A stretch of 64,000 nt of DNA. It comes from Paenibacillus chitinolyticus NBRC 15660 (GTDB lineage Bacteria > Bacillota > Bacilli > Paenibacillales > NBRC-103111). The notes beneath the pieces were generated by a model. That model ran no database searches and was not told where the DNA came from. It saw only the letters and a list, made by a program, of their open reading frames with translations. The translations under genes were made by a program, and so were the position numbers. The DNA lies in contig NZ_BBJT01000004.1 of the NCBI RefSeq assembly GCF_000739915.1, positions 558,001 through 622,000 of the forward strand, read 5' to 3'. How positions within the stretch are numbered: the stretch's first letter is position 1; the number at the start of each line of letters is the position of its first letter. Below are positions 16,129-23,875 of this stretch, piece after piece.

Positions 16129-17433
16129 TTGATTACACATAGACCATTGTGTATCGGATTGTCCTTATCTGCAACTTGGATGAAAGGAGACGGCTGGAGG
16201 CGTCCGGGCAGCGGTGTGGAAAAAATGGATTCCATTGACTACTACATCGAATTGGCAAAAACGGCGGAGAAGGCAAAACTCGATTTTCTTTTCAAAGCGG
16301 ATTATCTTTATGTCAGCCCGCAGATGCTGGGCGATTCCGCTAATTTCGGAAGCCCTGATCCTACCATGATTTTTGCGGCGATTGCTCGTGAAACCGAGCG
16401 GATCGGACTGGTTACAACGGTTTCCACCACTTTCAACCCGCCTTATGTTGTCGCAAGGCAGCTTCAGTCGCTGCACTGGCTTAGCAACGGGCGCGCCGGC
16501 TGGAATATCGTAACTTCGATTGAAGGCGCAGAAAATTTCAGCGACTCTCCTATGCCTTCACCGCAAGAAAGATATGCGAAAGCCATGGAATTTACGGATG
16601 TCGTACGCAAGCTCTGGGAAAGTTTTCCGCAAGAAGCAATTGTGATGGACCGTGAGTCAGGCATATTTTCGGATAAGGACAAAATCTCCCCCATTCATCA
16701 TTCGGGTGAATTTTTCAGTGTTCAGGGACCGCTTACTTTGCCTGCCCATAAGTCGGGCTCCATTCCCCTATTTCAAGCAGGCGCGTCAGATACGGGAAGA
16801 AACTTCGCCTCTTCCGTAGCGGATGCTATTTTTGCGGCGATGCCGGACCTGGAGTCCGGAGTGGAATTACGCAATGATTTGAGAAGAAGGGCCCGGGAAC
16901 ACGGGCGCAATCCGAACGCCATCAGAGTTTTGCCCGGCTTATATTTCTTCTTGGGTGAAACTCGCGAGGAAGCGGGGGAATTACATAAGGCTGCCCACGC
17001 AAATCTGAGCATGGAGCGCAGACTCGCATCGCTCAAATCAGTGCTGGGCCTCGATTTAAGCGGCTTCACCTCGGAACATCGTGTAACTGCCGAGATGCTT
17101 CCCGATCCCGATCAACCAGTCCGCAGCCGAACACATGCCGAGCTGCTGCGCCGGTATATTACAAACCGCCAGCCTACGGTGGAAGAGGTGCTGGCGAGGC
17201 CGGAGGTCGTCGGATCCGCTCACTGGGTTTCCGTTGGGACGGTTGAGGACGTGTTGAACGATATTATTGAGCGGTTTGAGGCCGGTGCTATTGACGGATT
17301 TATAGCTCTTCCGGGCGGTTCAGAAAAATCTATGGAACTATTTTTTGAAAAACTTATGCCTCAGTTGGTCGAAAAAGGCCTGTTCAGAAGCGAGTATGCA
17401 GGCTCGACTTTGAGGGCGCATTTGGGCATATAG
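16129..17433 (+). CDS. LLM-class flavin monooxygenase (NtaA/SnaA/DszA family)
   Basis: An FMNH2-dependent monooxygenase of about 434 residues with the luciferase-like TIM-barrel of the nitrilotriacetate-monooxygenase branch. Family marks are GLSLSATWMKGDGWRRPGS near the start, LFKADYLYVS, TTVSTTFNPPYVVARQLQSLHWLS, RAGWNIVTSIE and PLFQAGASDTGRNFAS. A partner flavin reductase is needed and is not nearby. The frame opens at TTG 16120, but AGAGAGG (16112-16118) is too close to it; TTG 16129 at 10 nt is the better start. The Fur-box promoter implies iron-starvation expression, perhaps to attack a chelator or siderophore-like compound (inference). Confidence 0.85.
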   Translation: MITHRPLCIGLSLSATWMKGDGWRRPGSGVEKMDSIDYYIELAKTAEKAKLDFLFKADYLYVSPQMLGDSANFGSPDPTMIFAAIARETERIGLVTTVSTTFNPPYVVARQLQSLHWLSNGRAGWNIVTSIEGAENFSDSPMPSPQERYAKAMEFTDVVRKLWESFPQEAIVMDRESGIFSDKDKISPIHHSGEFFSVQGPLTLPAHKSGSIPLFQAGASDTGRNFASSVADAIFAAMPDLESGVELRNDLRRRAREHGRNPNAIRVLPGLYFFLGETREEAGELHKAAHANLSMERRLASLKSVLGLDLSGFTSEHRVTAEMLPDPDQPVRSRTHAELLRRYITNRQPTVEEVLARPEVVGSAHWVSVGTVEDVLNDIIERFEAGAIDGFIALPGGSEKSMELFFEKLMPQLVEKGLFRSEYAGSTLRAHLGI

Positions 17434-17456
17434 CATCCGATACTCGTTAAAACATA

Positions 17457-17504
17457 GGGCAGCCCTTCTAAGCTGGAAGCTTGGAGGTGCTGCCCGGTTT
17501 GTTT
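17457..17504 (+). terminator. Terminator of the monooxygenase gene
   Basis: GGGCAGC / GCTGCCC (17457-17463, 17489-17495) with an inner AAGCT-type hairpin, then GGTTTGTTT. Confidence 0.7.
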
Positions 17505-17535
17505 AATTAGGAAGCCGAAGTTATCCCGTAAAATT

Positions 17536-17571
17536 GACAAAGTGCATACCCGCAGGGACATGCACTTTGTC
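17536..17571 (-). terminator. Hairpin after the DHH phosphoesterase gene
   Basis: Perfect 12-bp stem GACAAAGTGCAT / ATGCACTTTGTC around a 12-nt loop; read leftward it is followed by AATTTTA. Likely the 3' end of the minus-strand unit, although the T-run is weak. Confidence 0.6.
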
Positions 17572-17632
17572 GCCTTCCGCTGCCTTTGCAGTCTTCAGCA
17601 GCCTTTCGCGGCCTTCCGCCCTGCCGCAGGGC

Positions 17633-18823
17633 TCACGTTTCTTTTCTGAAATGCTTCATCAGAAATTTCACGAACGCGTCATCGCGAACCAGCCACGCGG
17701 CATAGTGCCGTTTAATAAAACGCTCGGCTTCCTCGTACGTTTCGTACGAAGCGTCGACTTCTTCGCCGTTAATCTCCATCTTCCACTTTCCGTCAAAGGG
17801 ATAAAGGAAAAACCGCGTGTCGCTGCGGCCTTCATACAGCGTTCCGAAGCTGCTGTTTTTCACGTTGTAGTAGTTGCGAAAAGCATCCGTGCGGATCGGC
17901 TCGACGGAGAACGGCTCGGCCACATAGGCCGGATAAACCTCGTCGGTCAGCGAGCAGCCCGAAGCCTTCGCGTGACCGCCGCCGCCGTAGCGTCCGGCCA
18001 CCTGGGAAACATCCACGTGATCGTGGATGGTCCGGAAGCTGACGCGCTTGCCGCCCATATTCAGAATCGCGATGTAGTCCAGATGCGGGTACTCCTTGCC
18101 CAGCTCGTTGCCCAGCTCGGAATGATACGATTCCGCGTGGACAATGCCTACGCAGTAATCGTGAATGAAGGTCTGGACGATTTCCCGGCGTTTTCTCCGG
18201 ATGTAGCGCTCGATTTTACTCTCTTCCATATCCAGAATTTTTTCTTCGAAATCATCGAAAGCGAACGGTTCGCTTCCCAGGAGGCGGGGCACCATTTTCT
18301 CCTCGAATTCGTCAATGGACACGAGGTAGAACAAATCGTTCAGCCGTTTGGCCTGCGCGTTGCCGTTCGCCTCCCATTCCCACGTGTCGTACTGGCGGAC
18401 CAGCTCGACGAATTCATCCAGCGCCGGAGTCGCTTTCAAAAACCCGTTCCGGAGCAGATGCTCGTAGAACAGGGACGTCGCGGAAGCGAGCCTGCCGTCG
18501 GGATATGCCACGGTAACCGCCGCCCACGGATACGCATTGAAGTGCAGCGCCGTCTTATGGTGGTCGATCATGCTGATTTTGCCGCCGGATTGCGCGTATT
18601 CGTTCAGCTCTTGCTCGTTTTGCTCGTTAACTGACAAATCTGTAATGTAGAGGTACTCGTGCTTGGCCTTTCCCTGCCGGACAAGTTCCAGAAACTTCTG
18701 GACCTGGACGTTCAGTCCTTCCACGGAGTTGTACCGGACCTCCGCTTCTTCCCCGAACGCGCATTTGGCGAGAATGCCACAGCCCACTCCGTCCAGATCG
18801 TTATGTGTATACAAATGAATCAT
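17633..18823 (-). CDS. DHH-family phosphoesterase
   Basis: A 396-residue predicted Mn-dependent phosphodiesterase. The N-terminal DHH domain shows HNDLDGVGCG (residues about 6-15), YITDLS and the name-giving IDHHKTA. The C-terminal DHHA1-type nucleic-acid/nucleotide domain carries GRYGGGGHAKASGCS. Relatives include NrnA-like oligoribonucleases and cyclic-dinucleotide phosphodiesterases; it lacks PAS/GGDEF regions, so it is not GdpP. The frame is open to a GTG at 18895, but ATG 18823 has AAGGAGG at good spacing and begins directly at the conserved MIHLYTHNDLDG. Which oligonucleotide it cleaves is unknown. Confidence 0.82.
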   Translation of the reverse strand: MIHLYTHNDLDGVGCGILAKCAFGEEAEVRYNSVEGLNVQVQKFLELVRQGKAKHEYLYITDLSVNEQNEQELNEYAQSGGKISMIDHHKTALHFNAYPWAAVTVAYPDGRLASATSLFYEHLLRNGFLKATPALDEFVELVRQYDTWEWEANGNAQAKRLNDLFYLVSIDEFEEKMVPRLLGSEPFAFDDFEEKILDMEESKIERYIRRKRREIVQTFIHDYCVGIVHAESYHSELGNELGKEYPHLDYIAILNMGGKRVSFRTIHDHVDVSQVAGRYGGGGHAKASGCSLTDEVYPAYVAEPFSVEPIRTDAFRNYYNVKNSSFGTLYEGRSDTRFFLYPFDGKWKMEINGEEVDASYETYEEAERFIKRHYAAWLVRDDAFVKFLMKHFRKET

Positions 18824-18936
18824 CGGACTCCGCCTCCTTGCCGTTAATTTCCCGTCCTTCGCCGGTCGGGCTTTAATCCCTGCTAATTTTTCCACAGAAC
18901 GGCCGGACTATGCAACCCTCTTTCTCTCGCTTCAAC

Positions 18937-19000
18937 AAAAAAAGGCATTTCCGCCGGGAGATACCGCGCCTCGCGCGAGTACCTGGACCGGGAAAATGCC
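18937..19000 (-). terminator. Terminator of the sigma-factor/zinc-ribbon unit
   Basis: Read leftward, GGCATTTTCC pairs with GGAAATGCC across a long GC-rich middle part (18944-18950 with 18994-19000) and is followed by seven T. Confidence 0.75.
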
Positions 19001-19022
19001 CTGCCGGAACGGCTCTATCCGT

Positions 19023-19277
19023 TCAGATGTTATTCGTTCGGTTGACCGGCTCTTTGCCGGATAAATCCCGCCATTTTACGACGAACTCGCTGTGAAACGC
19101 TTCGCCCTCATATTCGCTGTGCTCCTCCAGAGCGTTCCCGCATTCGCAGGAAATCTGATCGGCGCCGTAATTGTCCGTGCCGAACACGATGCGCTCATCC
19201 CGGTAAGCACGCTGGCCGGGCACCACTTTATGTTCTTCTCCGCAGTTCAGACAGCGGATGACAAATCCTGCAGTCAT
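19023..19277 (-). CDS. Small zinc-ribbon protein of unknown function
   Basis: An 84-residue protein with paired cysteine knuckles, CLNCG (Cys9, Cys12) and CECG (Cys44, Cys46), that should bind one zinc ion. I do not recognise a named family. ATG 19277 is 9 nt after AGGGGG; an ATG at 19286 directly abuts that site and is unlikely. It starts 20 bp after the sigma-factor gene ends and before any terminator, so the two are very probably cotranscribed. Confidence 0.6.
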   Translation of the reverse strand: MTAGFVIRCLNCGEEHKVVPGQRAYRDERIVFGTDNYGADQISCECGNALEEHSEYEGEAFHSEFVVKWRDLSGKEPVNRTNNI

Positions 19278-19296
19278 GCTTTTCATCCCCCTGCTC

Positions 19297-20271
19297 TTAT
19301 GATTCGTCCAGAAAATCCTTCAACCGTTTGCTGCGACTCGGATGTCTAAGCTTGCGCAGAGCTTTCGCCTCGATCTGGCGGATTCTTTCGCGGGTAACGC
19401 CGAATACCTGACCGACCTCTTCCAGCGTGCGGGTACGCCCGTCGTCGAGCCCGAAGCGCAAGCGCAGCACGTTCTCCTCCCGCTCGCTCAGCGTGTCGAG
19501 CACGTCCTCCAGCTGCACCTTCAGCAGCTCGAACGCGGCGGCGTCGGCCGGAGCCATCGCGTCCTGGTCCTCGATGAAATCTCCCAGGTTCGTGTCGCTT
19601 TCTTCGCCGACAGGGGTTTCAAGCGACACCGGCTCCTGGGCGATCTTCATAATCTCGCGGACTTTCTCTACGCTGAGCTCCATCTCTTTGGCGATTTCCT
19701 CGGGAGCGGGCTCCCGCCCGAGATCCTGAAGAAGCTCGCGCGATACGCGGCTCAGCTTATTGATCGTCTCCACCATATGAACGGGAATACGGATCGTGCG
19801 CGCCTGGTCGGCGATGGAGCGGGTGATGGCCTGACGGATCCACCAGGTCGCATAGGTGCTGAATTTATATCCTTTGGTATAGTCGAACTTCTCGACGGCC
19901 TTCATCAGTCCCATATTGCCTTCCTGGATCAGATCAAGGAAAAGCATGCCTCGGCCCGCGTATCTTCTGGCGATGCTGACGACCAGACGCAGATTCGCTT
20001 CCGCCAGAATACGCTTCGCTTCCTCGTCACCCTGCTCGATCCGTTTGGCGATATTGACTTCCTCTTCAGCCGAAAGAAGCCCTACACGTCCGATTTCTTT
20101 CAGGTACATACGTACGGGATCATCCATACGGATGCCATGCGGCAAAGACAGGTCATCCTGCTGCCCGCCCTGTTCCGCCTCCCGGGAGTCGTCTTTCCCC
20201 GGTTTCATAAACGGATCTAGTACCGGTTGGAATTGTCCTGCTTCTGTTCCTGTGTGTTGATCTTTTGTCAT
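19297..20271 (-). CDS. rpoD: RpoD/SigA-type sigma factor lacking region 1.1
   Basis: A 324-residue primary-type sigma-70 factor. Region 1.2 begins at [16 protein letters not shown]; region 2 has the recognition and melting stretch [37 protein letters not shown] (given here in part); region 4 ends [30 protein letters not shown], nearly the standard SigA tail. ATG 20271 follows CAGGGGGC; the open frame upstream is not plausible protein. B. subtilis SigA is 371 residues with an N-terminal region 1.1, which here is replaced by about 45 Gln/Asp/Gly-rich residues. The usual dnaG neighbour is absent. It may be a second, RpoD-like sigma factor rather than the housekeeping one. Confidence 0.85.
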   Translation of the reverse strand: MTKDQHTGTEAGQFQPVLDPFMKPGKDDSREAEQGGQQDDLSLPHGIRMDDPVRMYLKEIGRVGLLSAEEEVNIAKRIEQGDEEAKRILAEANLRLVVSIARRYAGRGMLFLDLIQEGNMGLMKAVEKFDYTKGYKFSTYATWWIRQAITRSIADQARTIRIPVHMVETINKLSRVSRELLQDLGREPAPEEIAKEMELSVEKVREIMKIAQEPVSLETPVGEESDTNLGDFIEDQDAMAPADAAAFELLKVQLEDVLDTLSEREENVLRLRFGLDDGRTRTLEEVGQVFGVTRERIRQIEAKALRKLRHPSRSKRLKDFLDES

Positions 20272-20390
20272 ATGCTCAGCCCCCTGCTTCCCGAAACCGG
20301 AATCACGTCCAGTGCATTGTCGTTCTCTTCGTCTGCACCCGCCAAAGCTCCGGGTAATGATCGCAATTGCAACTGCTATAATTATGAGTA

Positions 20391-20419
20391 TTGACACCAA
20401 GATGAAATTATGATATATT
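20391..20419 (+). promoter_or_regulatory. Near-consensus SigA promoter
   Basis: TTGACA (20391-20396), exactly 17 bp, TATATT (20414-20419). It fires rightward away from the sigma-factor gene, with a terminator 60 nt downstream and no gene between. Confidence 0.75.
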
Positions 20420-20425
20420 CTAAAT

Positions 20426-20512
20426 ATCTAACTAAAAATAAGTACTTGTGATTTTATCACAGCTTCTCTTCAAATTCAAGCCCTTTTTCACTTTTCGTGG
20501 AAAAGGGTTTTT
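20426..20512 (+). ncRNA. Possible small RNA or attenuated leader before the diguanylate cyclase
   Basis: Between the promoter at 20391-20419 and an intrinsic terminator (stem 20481-20491 with 20497-20507, one U-G pair, then TTTTTCTATTTTTTT) lies about 85 nt. It contains a hairpin TGTGAT-TTT-ATCACA (20447-20461) and no reading frame with a ribosome site. It would be either a short RNA or a leader controlling the gene at 20607. No known RNA family is recognised. Confidence 0.45.
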
Positions 20513-20606
20513 CTATTTTTTTCTTCTCGTAAATCCGCCGAAAAAAGAATCGGCCTTTCCGCTTTTTGTGATAAAATGATTCATATTGTATAGCAGATAA
20601 AGAAGG

Positions 20607-22109
20607 ATGAGTACTTTGCGAGAATTGATCTTTCCCTCCAAACAGACCGGTGATTCGCTGTTGTTCGCCCAGTCCCATCACGGACACTTGTTTCACCGGA
20701 TCAAACTGGTTTCCATACTGCTGATTGCCGTCTATCCTTATTACTTCTACGCGGATTTTTTCCTTTACCTGGACGTTCCCGTCGAGGCTTACAGATACGG
20801 CTCCATCGGCATACATTTGCTGAGTACGCTGCTATCGGTTCTGTTCCTCATCCTGTACCGTCTGCTCCGGAATCAGACAGCTGCTTCACGGACAGTCTGG
20901 CCACGCCTCCTTGTAACTATCTACACGGCCCTCTATCTATTTATCGGCATGCTGTCTTCGATCAACAGTCAAAGCCTGACCGGAAACGTAGACGCCTATA
21001 TCATCATTCTGCTGAGTGCCGCCATAATCCTTCCCATACACCCTAAGAATTTTTTGGTTATTCTATTAATTAACCATCCGGTGTTCCTAGTCCTTCTTTC
21101 TATGGCAAACAAAGACAAATTTGATCTGCTGACCAAGCAAATCAACACGACGGGGACGGCGATCATCGCGTGCTTTATCGTCCTTACCTTGTATAACTTG
21201 AGAAAAAAAGATTTTATCAACACCCGGAAGCTTCAGGAGAACGAGATTCATTTCCGGAAGCTGTTCTCCGTCAACCCTTATCCGCTCGTGCTGTCCCGGA
21301 TACGGGACAATACCGTCGTACAGTTGAATGCGGAAGCCGCGCATTTTTTTCAAATTCCGCTGGACAGCGGCACGCCTGCCGACGCCTCCTTTACTTATCC
21401 GAGCAGCGCGGAGAAGGAAGAGATTATCCATGAGCTGCTGCAAAAAGACAGCATCAAGAACCGTATCTGCCAGTTGTCCGTATCGCCTCATTCCCAGAAA
21501 TGGGTCATGATCAACTATGAGCTCATTATATACGACAACGAAACGTGCGTACTCGCGGGGATTACGGATATTACGGAGTTAAAAAAAGCCGAGGCCGAGC
21601 TCGCGCGCTACGCATCCCTCGACGCTCTGACCGGTGCGCTGAACCGGGGGCACGGGATGGCACTTCTCCAGCAGGAACTTGACCAGTGCAGAGAGCAGAG
21701 CGGCGAGCTGGTCGTCTGCTTCGTCGACATCAACAATTTGAAGGAAGTCAACGACCGTTACGGTCACGCCGAAGGAGACTCGCTCATTAACAAGGCGTGC
21801 GAAGTGCTGCAGAGAAATCTGGAGCCGGAAGATTATCTGTTCCGCTACGGAGGAGATGAATTCGTCCTCGTGCTCCATACCCCGCCGGACGCCGCCGAAC
21901 TCATCTGGACCCGCATCCGCGAAGATCTGCTCGCTCTTAGCCGGGAGCCGGACATTCCTTTTCCCGTTTCGGTCAGCCACGGTTTCTTCGCTGTCGGACC
22001 CGGCACGGACATGTCCGCCGCCGAAATTATCGAAGCCGCGGATAAAGAAATGTATATCGAGAAGCACTCATACAAGAATAATACGCATTCCCCTTCGAAT
22101 ACGATGTAA
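20607..22109 (+). CDS. Membrane-bound diguanylate cyclase with PAS and GGDEF domains
   Basis: A 500-residue protein that should make cyclic di-GMP. Residues about 25-210 hold five or six membrane segments; about 215-330 look like a PAS domain (FSVNPYPLVLSRI, ITDITELKKAEAEL); residues about 335-490 are the GGDEF domain with YGGDEFVLV intact. The position of the inhibitory RxxD site reads EPED, so product inhibition at that site is unlikely. AGAAGG abuts ATG 20607 and lies 9 nt from TTG 20616, so translation may begin three codons later. Signal sensed is unknown. Confidence 0.87.
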   Translation: MSTLRELIFPSKQTGDSLLFAQSHHGHLFHRIKLVSILLIAVYPYYFYADFFLYLDVPVEAYRYGSIGIHLLSTLLSVLFLILYRLLRNQTAASRTVWPRLLVTIYTALYLFIGMLSSINSQSLTGNVDAYIIILLSAAIILPIHPKNFLVILLINHPVFLVLLSMANKDKFDLLTKQINTTGTAIIACFIVLTLYNLRKKDFINTRKLQENEIHFRKLFSVNPYPLVLSRIRDNTVVQLNAEAAHFFQIPLDSGTPADASFTYPSSAEKEEIIHELLQKDSIKNRICQLSVSPHSQKWVMINYELIIYDNETCVLAGITDITELKKAEAELARYASLDALTGALNRGHGMALLQQELDQCREQSGELVVCFVDINNLKEVNDRYGHAEGDSLINKACEVLQRNLEPEDYLFRYGGDEFVLVLHTPPDAAELIWTRIREDLLALSREPDIPFPVSVSHGFFAVGPGTDMSAAEIIEAADKEMYIEKHSYKNNTHSPSNTM

Positions 22110-22145
22110 CCGTTTCATATCACCGTCCGCCCGGTCCGGTGCTTT

Positions 22146-22173
22146 CCCCGCCGGCCGAAACGGGGATTTTTTT
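22146..22173 (+). terminator. Terminator of the diguanylate cyclase gene
   Basis: CCCCG-N10-CGGGG (22146-22150, 22161-22165) followed by ATTTTTTT. Confidence 0.85.
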
Positions 22174-22294
22174 GTCTGCTGTACGGCAGTGAGAAGGACG
22201 TCTCATCTAGGATTCCTCTCCGATGGCTAACCAAGTTCAGAGAGACGGCAGCCGGCTGTTATCCGAAAATAAACCAGCCGCTTGCAATTCCGCG

Positions 22295-22624
22295 CTACAG
22301 CTTCAAGCCCCACACCTTCAACTCGATGAAGATGGACTCCAGCTGTTTTCCCTTATCGGTTAACGTGTATTCCACGCGGGGCGGCACTTCGGGATACACG
22401 GTTCTCACGACTATTCCGCTCTCTTCCAGCTCCCTCAGACGAACCGATAATGTTTTCGGGCTGATGCCCTCCAAAGATTTCAGCAGTTCTCCGAATCTTA
22501 CCGTTCCGTCAATCAGCAAGTCCCGGATAATAAGAAAGGTCCATTTGCTGCCGATTATCCCCAGGGCCGCCTCGATCGGGCACTTCGTACCCGGGGTGCC
22601 CTTGCTTAATTTGACTTCTTCCAA
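22295..22624 (-). CDS. HxlR-family transcriptional regulator
   Basis: A 109-residue winged-helix regulator. HxlR marks are a single N-terminal cysteine in TKCPIEAALGIIGSKWTFLIIRDL (first part), then GISPKTLSVRLRELEESGIV and the wing VPPRVEYTLTDKG. Relatives such as YodB and HypR sense electrophiles or oxidants through that cysteine. It is divergent to the SDR gene at 22836, which is its likely target; a palindrome lies between. Start ATG at 22624 follows GGGAGGGTTATCG. Confidence 0.87.
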   Translation of the reverse strand: MEEVKLSKGTPGTKCPIEAALGIIGSKWTFLIIRDLLIDGTVRFGELLKSLEGISPKTLSVRLRELEESGIVVRTVYPEVPPRVEYTLTDKGKQLESIFIELKVWGLKL

Positions 22625-22660
22625 CGATAACCCTCCCGTTTTTATTGCCTGAGTGGAACT

Positions 22661-22678
22661 AACTATATCACAATAGTT
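22661..22678. promoter_or_regulatory. Candidate HxlR operator
   Basis: Perfect inverted repeat AACTAT-N6-ATAGTT in the AT-rich divergent region between the HxlR gene and the SDR gene. Size and position fit HxlR-type operators; binding is inferred. Confidence 0.5.
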
Positions 22679-22835
22679 ACTTTAGGGAAATAAGGTGAAT
22701 TAAATATCACTACTTTCCTAAATGAATAATTGGAATTAGAATAATCAACACCGGCCGACCTTTGCCAATCTACCTATCCCGGTTACGGCAGAAACGGTCC
22801 ATCATTGCGAACTCAAACCGAGGAGGAAATTTAAC

Positions 22836-23555
22836 ATGACACTCGCAGGAAAAAAAATCGTGATTATCGGAGGCAGCTCCGGAATCGGGCTGGAGACCGC
22901 GGCTTTGGCCCTGGAGCAAGGGGCCGAGGTTGTGATCGCCAGCCGATCGGCGGACAAGCTCCGCCAAGCCCACAATACGCTCGGGTCCTCCGTTTCGGCC
23001 TATGAGCTGGACATGGCCGACGAGCAGGCCGTCAAGGAATTCATGACGCGCGACGTCAAGCGTCTGGATCATCTGGTCGTCACGGCGGCGCAGACCTGGT
23101 CCGGTCCCTTCCTTGCCACCGAAACGTCCAAAGCCCGGGAGCTGTTTGACAGCAAATTCTGGGGGCAGTACTACGCGGCGAAGCATGCCGCCCCTCTTCT
23201 CGCTGAAGGCGGCTCCATCACCCTCTTCTCCGGCCTGGTCGCCTTCAAGCCGATGGCCGGCGCCGCTAGTCTTGGCGCCGTAAATGCCGCCGTCGCTTCG
23301 CTCGGCCAGACGCTCGCCCTGGAGCTGGCTCCCCTGCGGGTCAATGTCGTCTCGCCCGGCATCATTGATACGCCTTCCCGGGCCGGCATGGATGACGCGG
23401 CGCGCAGCGCTTTCTACGAATCCGTGGCCGCCAGACTGCCGGTCAAGCGGGTCGGACAGCCCGGAGATGTGGCGCAAAGCGTGCTTTATCTGCTTCACAA
23501 CAGCTTCGTAACGGGCACCGTCCTCCATGTCGACGGCGGGCATCTGCTGACTTGA
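22836..23555 (+). CDS. SDR-family protein without the usual catalytic Tyr-Lys pair
   Basis: A 239-residue short-chain dehydrogenase/reductase fold. The cofactor motif GGSSGIG (residues 12-18) and the PG-containing segment RVNVVSPGIIDTP are intact, and the C-terminal VDGGHLL is typical. Where classical members have Tyr-x3-Lys before the ALELAP helix, the sequence reads SLGAVNAAVASLGQ, putting Leu and Asn in the Tyr and Lys positions. It may be an atypical reductase, a binding protein or use another mechanism. ATG 22836 follows GAGGAGG. It is divergent to the HxlR regulator and probably induced through it. Confidence 0.82.
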   Translation: MTLAGKKIVIIGGSSGIGLETAALALEQGAEVVIASRSADKLRQAHNTLGSSVSAYELDMADEQAVKEFMTRDVKRLDHLVVTAAQTWSGPFLATETSKARELFDSKFWGQYYAAKHAAPLLAEGGSITLFSGLVAFKPMAGAASLGAVNAAVASLGQTLALELAPLRVNVVSPGIIDTPSRAGMDDAARSAFYESVAARLPVKRVGQPGDVAQSVLYLLHNSFVTGTVLHVDGGHLLT

Positions 23556-23559
23556 TCCG

Positions 23560-23771
23560 CTAGAAAAAGACCAGGTTCTCCGGTGCAGGGGGAACCTGAT
23601 CTTTTTCTTTTACCTGGCCGAAAAATCCGCTTATGTCCCCGTACGGATCGGGATTGCCGATACTGGCTGTATACAGCTCGTGATTGGAGTACCGGCACGA
23701 TCCGCATGCCACGTTGAACGGGGTGGTAACAAACAAACCGAGGCGCGCCGTATTTTCGGGAACAATTTCCT
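23560..23771 (-). other. Open frame with protein-like composition but no start codon (possible gene remnant)
   Basis: On the minus strand a frame of about 70 codons runs from a stop near 23772 to TAG at 23560-23562. Parts of it look like real protein: KYGAPRFVCYHPFNVAC, CGSCRYSNHELYTASIG, NPDPYGDISGFFGQ, with zinc-knuckle-like cysteines. No ATG, GTG or TTG with a ribosome site precedes it, and its 3' end runs through the SDR terminator. It could be a decayed small gene or chance. Confidence 0.2.
23562..23610 (+). terminator. Terminator of the SDR gene
   Basis: Long stem pairing AAAAAGA and AGGTTC on the left with GAACCT and TCTTTTT on the right, ending CTTTT, beginning 7 nt after the stop codon. 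Confidence 0.85.
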
Positions 23772-23831
23772 GCCCGCTATTTGTAATTCGAGCGGATGCT
23801 CTTTGTATGCCCCCAAAGCCTTGCGGGAAAC

Positions 23832-23867
23832 GATAAAAAGGACCTGCGGCTGCAGATCCTTTTTATC
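23832..23867 (-). terminator. Terminator of the Ig-like repeat protein gene
   Basis: Nearly perfect 16-bp stem (GATAAAAAGGA-CTGC with GCAG-TCCTTTTTATC, one mismatch), 9 nt past the stop codon. Confidence 0.85.
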
Positions 23868-23875
23868 CGATGCTA

